From an uncultured Granulosicoccaceae bacterium (lineage in GTDB: Bacteria; Pseudomonadota; Gammaproteobacteria; Granulosicoccales; Granulosicoccaceae), in the NCBI GenBank assembly GCA_938038175.1, contig CALHRQ010000025.1:1-34616 (forward strand): a stretch of 34,616 nucleotides of DNA. The letters are read 5' to 3'. A program made the translations under genes and the position numbers. Below the pieces are notes generated by a model. That model saw only the letters and a list, made by a program, of their open reading frames with translations. It did no database searches and was not told where the DNA came from. Of the stretch, positions 1-7,152 are shown in pieces; the first letter of the stretch is position 1; every line of letters starts with the position of its first letter.

Positions 1-1449
1 GCGGCTGAGGTTAGTCATGCGAGTCGAATAAAAATCGGCTGCAGGCATGGTCATAATCTCCCCCCCTTTCTTGCGCAATTCAACGGTATCGGGATTTTGT
101 TCCAGTACTTCGAGTAAATGATCACCTTCAATTAAAACAACATCACCTGTGCTGGTGGGGAACCAGCTTTCATTGCCAAACGGGCGAGAAACCAGTTTAC
201 TCAGGCTTGCCAAGGGCAACCTTAGTGCGCCGCTTAGCTCAGGGTTTTTAAATATACTGCTCATGTTGATTGATTCGACTCTCCATGGCAGGCCGTTGAT
301 AATGACTCGCTCGCCTTCGCGTATTGCGCCAAGATTAAGCAGCAGCCGAGCTTCCTGAATATACCGTGGCAGGAGGTGCTTGGCGCTAAGTGCAAAACCC
401 ACTAAAAAGAGAATCAACAAACCCAGTAACAGGACATCGTGTCGCTCATAAAAAACGACAAAAACGGCAATTAGAATCAGTACGATGCGCAACGCTTGCA
501 CACTGTATCTGGCGAGTCGGTAGCGAGTTCTGCTGCTTGCTCGTCTTTTATCCAGTAACGAATGTCGATAACCGCGCATCATCAATGCGACCACCCACCA
601 TACGGTAGCAGCAGCAGCAAAGGCCATTACAATCGTCAACCCTCGGCCTTTGGCAAAATTAATGACTGAGCTATAAATGGCCGTGGATAGTGATTCTCCA
701 CCCTGTAAGGAAATCAGTTGAATGTTGGCGATATCAATCTGGCTGATTGCATCTTCTTTGCGCTTGTTCCATTTGTATTGCAGGTTGATTAGCGTTGTGC
801 CCAGTTCGCGGGATTCATTCTTCGCAAACATACTTTGCAGGTTGAGTAGGGCAGTATCAGACAGGGATTTTTCCTCAGTCTTAAGCTTAATTAATTCATT
901 AAGCTCCTTTATGCGCCTGGGTTTCTCTGTGATCTCTTTTAAACTGTCGATTACCGGCTGTGCAATAAGCGCTACGTCCGTGCGCCAGTTACCTTTCTCG
1001 TGTTGTATGTTGGATGAAAAAAGACTGGTGTCAACACTCCCAATTGCTATTTTTTCAATTGTGCCCCTAAGCTGATTTATTTCGCTGGAAAGCTCGTCGG
1101 CTTTGCGTCGATAATCAATCCTGTCCTGCTCGTTTGCAGTTGAAATCAAATCTCCAATTGCACGCCTTTCAACTATTTTTTTGGTTAAGACGGACTGTAT
1201 ATAGGCGAGTCGCTCAACAAGGCTATCATCGGGAGCCAGTGGTGTTGCGACATCAGCTGCGATTTCAGTTTCACCCAGGCTGGCTTGCTTGGTGTTGTTT
1301 TCAAGTGTGTCATCCACGTACAGTTCATCGTTTGCTCCGAGTAAGGTTGGCAAGATAGCCAAACAAAAAAGCAGGGCGTAAGCGACCTGATGACACGGTA
1401 ACGCCAGAGAATCCAAACAGTTGATTGTCAGACGAATTTTTGCATGCAT
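1..1449 (-). CDS. MscS-like mechanosensitive ion channel family protein, C-terminus truncated by window start
   Basis: Manual reverse-strand translation from ATG at 1449 stays open to position 1 (MHAKIRLTINCLDSLALPCHQVAYALLFCLAILPTLLGAND...; later GRGLTIVMAFAAAATVWWVVALMM and hydrophobic VLILIAVFVVF/VLLLGLLILFLVGFAL, then LLNLGAIREGERVIINGLPWRVESINMSSIFKNPELSG). Signal peptide, coiled region, TM helices, then an MscS-like beta domain. Not in the supplied ORF track because it runs off the edge. Confidence 0.75.
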   Translation of the reverse strand, partial: MHAKIRLTINCLDSLALPCHQVAYALLFCLAILPTLLGANDELYVDDTLENNTKQASLGETEIAADVATPLAPDDSLVERLAYIQSVLTKKIVERRAIGDLISTANEQDRIDYRRKADELSSEINQLRGTIEKIAIGSVDTSLFSSNIQHEKGNWRTDVALIAQPVIDSLKEITEKPRRIKELNELIKLKTEEKSLSDTALLNLQSMFAKNESRELGTTLINLQYKWNKRKEDAISQIDIANIQLISLQGGESLSTAIYSSVINFAKGRGLTIVMAFAAAATVWWVVALMMRGYRHSLLDKRRASSRTRYRLARYSVQALRIVLILIAVFVVFYERHDVLLLGLLILFLVGFALSAKHLLPRYIQEARLLLNLGAIREGERVIINGLPWRVESINMSSIFKNPELSGALRLPLASLSKLVSRPFGNESWFPTSTGDVVLIEGDHLLEVLEQNPDTVELRKKGGEIMTMPAADFYSTRMTNLSR

Positions 1450-1591
1450 GCTGCAGACTCAGGCGGGTCGTAGGGTTGTCAACGCACCTAGGCGTCATTA
1501 CAGCCTGGGAGTTGCGACAACCATGCCTGAACAGCTTCGAAAACGAAAAACCTTTGATTAATTCAGCGCAAATCCTTGGTTCGTCAAATTT

Positions 1592-2182
1592 TTAACGCGT
1601 ATAAACTGGAAACGCTGTATTGATGCCGCCTCTGGATGTGGTGTACCCCTGAATGTTGAAGCCAAGACCAGACGGTCCTTGCCACGGCCTGGCGTTTTTG
1701 TTTTTGCTATTTTTATAAGCACTAAGAATGACAGCGATGACTTCGTCGCGAGACATATCGTCTGGAAAGAAGGATGCAAAACTTTTTTCTTTCCACTGGC
1801 TGCCATCAAATATCTCGGTTGTGGCGGTGTAGATGCCATGTTTGTTGGGCTTATCACGAATCTTGACCACGCGTGCATTGGCGGGGTCTTGGCCACCGGG
1901 CCGTGAGTGGAATCCAACAGGATCACGTTTGCGGTTTATTTCACCCTCAAAAATGTGCCACAAATTAAGTTCTGGTTGCGTGTTTGACCATTGTTTATAG
2001 TCAGGTGCCTGACCTAGTCTACTGCCTGACTGGGCGCTATTACGTTGTGAGGAGGAGCTGCTCTGGCTTATCGAGGCCCCACCAGAAAGCGCTTTTAGGT
2101 CAATACCGAACTTTTCGAGATTAACGCCAAGACCAAGCAGGACAAGCGCAACAATTGGTATGTATTTTCTGTATTTGTTCAC
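1592..2182 (-). CDS. Bacterial EndoU-type nuclease domain protein with N-terminal membrane anchor/signal segment
   Basis: 196 aa; N-terminal hydrophobic IPIVALVLLGLGVNL; C-terminal LWHIFEGEINRKRDPVGFHSRPGG ... ASFFPDDMSRDEVIAVILSAYKN ... GLGFNIQGYTTSRGGINTAFPVYTR, which matches the remembered EndoU_2 pattern (two catalytic His, FFP, TAFP end). Confidence 0.75.
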   Translation of the reverse strand: MNKYRKYIPIVALVLLGLGVNLEKFGIDLKALSGGASISQSSSSSQRNSAQSGSRLGQAPDYKQWSNTQPELNLWHIFEGEINRKRDPVGFHSRPGGQDPANARVVKIRDKPNKHGIYTATTEIFDGSQWKEKSFASFFPDDMSRDEVIAVILSAYKNSKNKNARPWQGPSGLGFNIQGYTTSRGGINTAFPVYTR

Positions 2183-2290
2183 TCGAAATATCCTTGTAAA
2201 CCGTCAAAACGCTAGTTTAAATGAACTGCGCCAACTCTGCTTTAGCTGTATCAGGATGAACGTTTTAGCCTGCTTTAGCTCAATCACTCT

Positions 2291-2326
2291 GTGAGCTTGA
2301 GCGTAGTTCGAGCATAGTTTGAGTGC
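2291..2326. repeat. 11-bp phased imperfect repeats in the EndoU upstream intergenic region
   Basis: GAGCTT / GAGCGTAGTTC / GAGCATAGTTT / GAGTGC, with the core GAGC/GAGT recurring at 2299, 2310 and 2321. Confidence 0.6.
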
Positions 2327-2405
2327 GACAGACACATTTACGACACAATATAGTCGCAGATTAACGGGCAGCTCGCGGTATTATGACGATCAATACAGGT
2401 GAGCT

Positions 2406-3125
2406 ATGATGCGTAAAGTTTTTGAGTCAGAATCCTCTGTATTGTTTTCTTTTTTGGTGACGGAGGGCTGTGTGGGATTGGTTGGCAAGCTTTTCAATAT
2501 GGGCTTTGTGCTCTGGTTTACTCTCGCCCAGATACTCATCGGTGTGTCTTCCGCGCAGGCACAGTCTGTTTTCCCGGTTGCCAATATAGATGTCGAACCT
2601 CCCCTTATAGAGCACGAAGTTGTACCTGAGTCCGAGAGCGACGTCAGGCAAACGTTTGTAACCACTGTTGTGGACGACGACGAGCTTGAAGCCGTCAGCC
2701 TGTTCTATCGCTTCGAAAACGATTCAAGCTATAGCAGCGTGCCCATGCGGCGTATTTCCTATTCATCAACCTTCATCGCTCATGTTGAGACGGATCCTGA
2801 AAGTGATCTCGATATTGATTACTACATTCAGGCAAGAGACAAATCTGGTAACAGGACGGTGCGGGGTTATGCGTTTAACCCCTTGAATCGTGAAATCCTG
2901 GTAAAGCAACTTACTGTTGCAGAAGCTGAACCCGGCCTGGTGACGGCCAGCAGCACGGCTGAGCCAAAATCCGGCGGTAAAAGAACCGTGCTCTACCTTT
3001 TGCTGGGTGTTTTAGCTGCCGGGCTTATCGCAGGGGTTGCCAGCGATGCCGGAGGTGGAGGTGGCGGTAGCGCGGAGTGCGGTGGCCAGGTTTGTTCAAT
3101 AACGATTAACGTGGTGGAGCCTTAA
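2406..3125 (+). CDS. Exported protein with Ig-like/ligand domain and C-terminal TM plus Gly-rich tail, function unknown
   Basis: 239 aa; hydrophobic signal with AQA|QSVFP-like cleavage site; beta-rich middle (DDDELEAVSLFYRFENDSSYSSVPM...DIDYYIQARDKSGN); C-terminal TM (RTVLYLLLGVLAAGLIAGVAS) then GGGGGGSAECGGQVC. Purine-rich AGGTGAG before ATG. Confidence 0.6.
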   Translation: MMRKVFESESSVLFSFLVTEGCVGLVGKLFNMGFVLWFTLAQILIGVSSAQAQSVFPVANIDVEPPLIEHEVVPESESDVRQTFVTTVVDDDELEAVSLFYRFENDSSYSSVPMRRISYSSTFIAHVETDPESDLDIDYYIQARDKSGNRTVRGYAFNPLNREILVKQLTVAEAEPGLVTASSTAEPKSGGKRTVLYLLLGVLAAGLIAGVASDAGGGGGGSAECGGQVCSITINVVEP

Positions 3126-3126
3126 C

Positions 3127-4437
3127 ATGCAAGCCATAAAATGTCTCTTTACCTATGGCTTTTGCCGGTCGTGGATGCCAGGCCTTGTTAAAACCTGCAG
3201 CTTACTGTTAGTTGCCAGCGCATTGCTCTCAGCGTGCAGTAACAACGATGGCACCTTGCATACCGGAGCTGATGGCCAATCCAGTCTTTCTCTACAGCCA
3301 CCTTCCTTTCTCACTACACGAGCCATCGTTTCGGAAAACCTTCGATTGGAAGTCACCATTAATGGCTTTAACGTCAACATGACACGCAATGGTGCTTCCA
3401 GCTGGACAGGTACTACCACTATCGCGCAAGGCAGTTCCGTAGAACTTGTTGTGCAGTGGGCCGAAACCATTGGTGCACGAACGCTACCCTTGGCGCAAGC
3501 CAGAAGTTCGCTTGCCACAATTAATGCCAATACCACATTCACCGTGCTCGAAAGTGGTTATGACACCTCTGCTGTAAACTTTGATGCCGATGGTGATTCG
3601 ATCAGCAACATTGAAGAACGCCGCGCGGGTAGTGACCCGTTTGATGCAAGCAGCCCAGATGCAGGTATGGGTGATCCACCGCTTGTGAGAGTGCCGGCAG
3701 TTGCATCAACGTTGGTACCTGTTATTGATGGGATGTTTGACATGGATGGTCGCTGGAGTCGTGCTGAGGCACAGGATGCTAATCAAAACCTGTTGCTTAT
3801 TGATAATCTACTTGTCGACTCAGCCAATAACCAAATTGACGGTGCAACAGGGTATCAGTGGGCAGCTTTGCATGACGAGGTTCGTCTCTATATTTATGTT
3901 TTTGCCAAGATCGGGCCATCCTTTGCCGACTCAGCTGAAGCGTTTAACAACGATTCACTGGAAATATTCTGGGATGGTAATTTTAGTCGTGGCAACGCCT
4001 ATGATGGCGTAGATGATGTGCAACTCATTATCCCTTTAGTAAACCCTAACCGAAATGGTGGCTTTGCCAATAATAGTGTGGACGCAGATTCTGCGGTTCA
4101 ACTTGGTGTTAATTCTGAAAGCGGTTTTGCTCTTTCTGGCAATGCACCGTTTGACCTTAGCACTCTCGAATTCGCAACCTGTACCTGTACAGGTACCCAA
4201 ATTTATTGGGAAGTCAGCATAGATCTTGCTGCGGCCAAAATTCCGTTGGGCCAAACCTTCGGCTTCGAAATTCAGATTAACGAAGACCTGGATGGTGGTA
4301 ATCGTGATGTCAAGTGGGCATGGGCCAGACCATCGAAAACTGAAGACGAGCCCGGCACTCAAGCAGACGATACTTTTCGTTTTCCGTCTCGGATGGCGCC
4401 CATTAGATTAACGCCATTTCCCGATACTGGTAGTTAG
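3127..4437 (+). CDS. Lipoprotein with thrombospondin type-3-like Ca-binding motif and CBM9-like (sugar-binding) domain
   Basis: Lipobox LLVASALLSAC; DADGDSISNIEERRAGSDPFDASS; VIDGMFDMDGRWSRAEA...DEVRLYIYVFAK...FNNDSLEIFWDGNFS...GFEIQINEDLDGGNRDVKWAW typical of CBM9-like domains. Starts 1 nt after the upstream stop. Confidence 0.7.
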   Translation: MQAIKCLFTYGFCRSWMPGLVKTCSLLLVASALLSACSNNDGTLHTGADGQSSLSLQPPSFLTTRAIVSENLRLEVTINGFNVNMTRNGASSWTGTTTIAQGSSVELVVQWAETIGARTLPLAQARSSLATINANTTFTVLESGYDTSAVNFDADGDSISNIEERRAGSDPFDASSPDAGMGDPPLVRVPAVASTLVPVIDGMFDMDGRWSRAEAQDANQNLLLIDNLLVDSANNQIDGATGYQWAALHDEVRLYIYVFAKIGPSFADSAEAFNNDSLEIFWDGNFSRGNAYDGVDDVQLIIPLVNPNRNGGFANNSVDADSAVQLGVNSESGFALSGNAPFDLSTLEFATCTCTGTQIYWEVSIDLAAAKIPLGQTFGFEIQINEDLDGGNRDVKWAWARPSKTEDEPGTQADDTFRFPSRMAPIRLTPFPDTGS

Positions 4438-4547
4438 GCTTAAAGCTTAATTGCGCTACTTTTTAATTCTGGCATGACAAACGCTACGCTGTAGATTCGA
4501 CTCGGCCCCATGCCGAGACCACTGTTTATTTGTGAGTATCTCTTGCT

Positions 4548-5561
4548 TTGAGAAACAATATGCCCCCGCGTGCTTTTGCACTTTGCGCAAGCCTTGTCGC
4601 AACGGTATTTGTCTGTCAACCTGTTTGGGCGCATGACTTTGATGATGCTCAAAAGGAGCAACTATCCCGCCATGGCCAAGGTAATTCTGAACAGGTCTAT
4701 AACGAGCAAGATAATGACGAGCGACGCGATGAGGCTAGCAACTCAGGTGGAGTCGTCAGTGAACGAACAAGGGTAGAGCGTGCACAGGCATTTAACCCAT
4801 ACCTGATTACCGCTCATAAACTGAATTACTTTCAGCCTTTAAGTATTACCTCCGACATTAATGAATCGGTATATGAAGTGGCAGGAACACCGCTGCGTTC
4901 AGGGCTGCGTAATGTCGAAGTGAACTTTCAGATCAGCCTTAAATCTCAGGTGAATCAAACAGATTTATTATTTGCAGATGATGCGCTGTTTTTTGGAATA
5001 ACGCTGGAGTCCTGGTGGCAGCTATACAATTCTGCCTTGTCTAGTCCTTTTCGTGAAACAAACTATCAGCCCGAATTATTTTATATAACACCACTTTTAT
5101 GGGGGCCATTTGGTGGTCGAACCGCATTGATGTTCGGTATTGAACATCAATCAAATGGCCAGGTGGAGAGTTTGTCACGCAGCTGGAATCGCGTTAATGC
5201 TGCACTAGTCTATGAGCGTGGCTCTCTGGTTGCAACAGTAAAGCCCTGGTACCGAATTCCCGAAGACCCTAAGACATCACTCACTGATGCCAGGGGTGAT
5301 GATAATCCGGATATTCTGGATTTTTTTGGCCATGGTGAATTCACTGTCGGTTACCGCAGAAAAAACATTGATTACTACGCATTGGTTAGAGGGAATCCGA
5401 GTACGCGTAGAGGCGCTTTGGATGTGGTGGTCAGCTTTCCGTTGTTCGGTAAGTTTCGAGGTATGTTGCAGTACTTCAATGGCTATGGTGATTCGCTGAT
5501 TGACTATGACCGTTTTCAGCAACGGCTGGGTATTGGTGTGGCATTGTCTAACTTGTTTTAG
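4548..5561 (+). CDS. pldA: Outer membrane phospholipase A (PldA family)
   Basis: PldA-like features: LITAHKLNYFQPLSI, TLESWWQLYNSALSSPFRETNYQPELFYITPL, active-site FGIEHQSNGQ, SRSWNR, C-terminal aromatic (SNLF) outer membrane barrel signature; N-terminal signal peptide. Confidence 0.85.
   Translation: MRNNMPPRAFALCASLVATVFVCQPVWAHDFDDAQKEQLSRHGQGNSEQVYNEQDNDERRDEASNSGGVVSERTRVERAQAFNPYLITAHKLNYFQPLSITSDINESVYEVAGTPLRSGLRNVEVNFQISLKSQVNQTDLLFADDALFFGITLESWWQLYNSALSSPFRETNYQPELFYITPLLWGPFGGRTALMFGIEHQSNGQVESLSRSWNRVNAALVYERGSLVATVKPWYRIPEDPKTSLTDARGDDNPDILDFFGHGEFTVGYRRKNIDYYALVRGNPSTRRGALDVVVSFPLFGKFRGMLQYFNGYGDSLIDYDRFQQRLGIGVALSNLF
5104..5160. repeat. Nested inverted repeat within pldA
   Basis: Outer arms GGCCATTTG (5104-5112) / CAAATGGCC (5152-5160); inner arms TTGATGTTC (5127-5135) / GAACATCAA (5142-5150); all arms perfect 9-mers. 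Confidence 0.9.
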
Positions 5562-5646
5562 TTTTAAATTCCTGGAGCGAGCACAAAGCAGTCATTCGAT
5601 AAATTTGCACTTAAACTAAAACCGGAGCAATATAAGCTTTTACCTA

Positions 5647-6990
5647 ATGAACTCGCCCCCTAAGACAAACCAGACCCTGTCTCTCACCATTAAAGCCGCC
5701 TATGGCAGTTTAGGTTTTCCTCTGGCCGCAGCATTTATTGCCTTACAAGTTTTCATACCCACGTTTTATGCTGAATCCACTGGTTTAAGCCTTACAACAG
5801 TAGGCCTTGTATTGTTGGTGGCCCGCTTGTGCGACACAGTGACAGATCCCATTGTGGGTTATCTTTCGGATAAAACACCAACGCATTGGCAGAGGCGCAA
5901 AATCTTTGTCACGGTTGCAAGCCCCTTGATCGCATTGTCGACCTATTTTCTCTTCAATCCATCTGGTGAGATTGGGGTCGCCTATTTGTTGTTTTGGACA
6001 ATTGCCATTTATATTGCAGGGACTTTGTCAATTGTGCCACTGGGAGCCTGGGGTGCAGAGCTTTCGTCCGACTATAACGAACGTTCGCGTATCAATGGGT
6101 TTCGTGTAGCCTTCGGTTTGGGCGGCTCTTTGGTTGCCTTGTTGCTAGCTGTTTATTTTTCTCAAAGTGATTCTGCAGCACTTAATCGCACGTTGTTTGG
6201 CATCAGTATGCTGGTTATTTTGACTTTGTTGATAAGTACCACTCTCGCCTGGTTTTTGGTGCCGGATAACAAAGAAACGCAGCTACCGGAAAACACGCTA
6301 CATGAAGCCTGGAAAGTGATATCGCAACCCACTCCCTTCAGGCAGTTACTTGGCAGTTTTTTTCTTAATGCGGTTGGTAACGCGATACCGGCGAGTTTGT
6401 TTGTATTATATGTGACGCATGTGATGCAGGCGGTTGACCGGGTTGGTCAGTTACTGTTTATGTATTTTATATGTTCAGCTATTTCTGTTCCGTTCTGGGT
6501 CTACCTGTCAAAGCGTATTGGGAAACATCAAACCTGGACTGTGGCCATATTACTGGCTGCATTATTTTTTGTATTTACTCCCTTTTTAACGTCTGACGAC
6601 TTGCTGTGGTTTTATTTGATTGTTGCTGTGACCGGTTTTGCTACCGGTGCAGACCTTGTGTTGCCAGCAGCGATTAACGGTGACCTTATTGAATGGGATG
6701 CATTACAAACAGGCTACAAACGTCCTGGATTGTTCTTCGCGTTGTGGGGTACTGCAACCAAGCTCTCGTTTGCTTTAGCTATCGGCATTGCATTTCCGCT
6801 TTTAGACCTTATCGGTTTTAGCGCAACAGAAGAGAACAATGCAATCGCGTTGCAGGGCTTGGCTGTGTTGTATGGTTTGCCTTGTATCGGATTTAAGCTG
6901 ATCGCTTTATTCTGCATGCGCGGTTATCCAATTACCGAAAAGATGCATCGATCTATAAGAGAGCAGCTGGGTGAAGCTGATCGAAACTAG
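5647..6990 (+). CDS. MFS transporter, glycoside-pentoside-hexuronide (GPH/MelB-like) family
   Basis: 447 aa, about 12 TM segments; RLCDTVTDPIVGYLSDKTPTHWQRRKIFV motif; GPH-like loop (ADLVLPAAINGDLIEWDALQTGYKRPGLFFALWG). Confidence 0.8.
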   Translation: MNSPPKTNQTLSLTIKAAYGSLGFPLAAAFIALQVFIPTFYAESTGLSLTTVGLVLLVARLCDTVTDPIVGYLSDKTPTHWQRRKIFVTVASPLIALSTYFLFNPSGEIGVAYLLFWTIAIYIAGTLSIVPLGAWGAELSSDYNERSRINGFRVAFGLGGSLVALLLAVYFSQSDSAALNRTLFGISMLVILTLLISTTLAWFLVPDNKETQLPENTLHEAWKVISQPTPFRQLLGSFFLNAVGNAIPASLFVLYVTHVMQAVDRVGQLLFMYFICSAISVPFWVYLSKRIGKHQTWTVAILLAALFFVFTPFLTSDDLLWFYLIVAVTGFATGADLVLPAAINGDLIEWDALQTGYKRPGLFFALWGTATKLSFALAIGIAFPLLDLIGFSATEENNAIALQGLAVLYGLPCIGFKLIALFCMRGYPITEKMHRSIREQLGEADRN

Positions 6991-7152
6991 CAAGAAAAAT
7001 TGCTAACAAGCTTTAATTTGCAATCCACTGTTTATCAATAACAGCGATTGGCAATAAACCACGTATATCAATGGTACAGGCCCTGTCAACACCCTGTTAA
7101 ATCAGTTTGATATGGAATAGAGCCGGCTGCCTGGTTCTTTATCAAAAAAGGC

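Noticed and set aside
1558-1926. 122-aa minus-strand ORF overlapping the EndoU gene, considered as an immunity protein
   Set aside because: Almost entirely inside the nuclease ORF in another frame, with no domain-like sequence or clear ribosome binding site.
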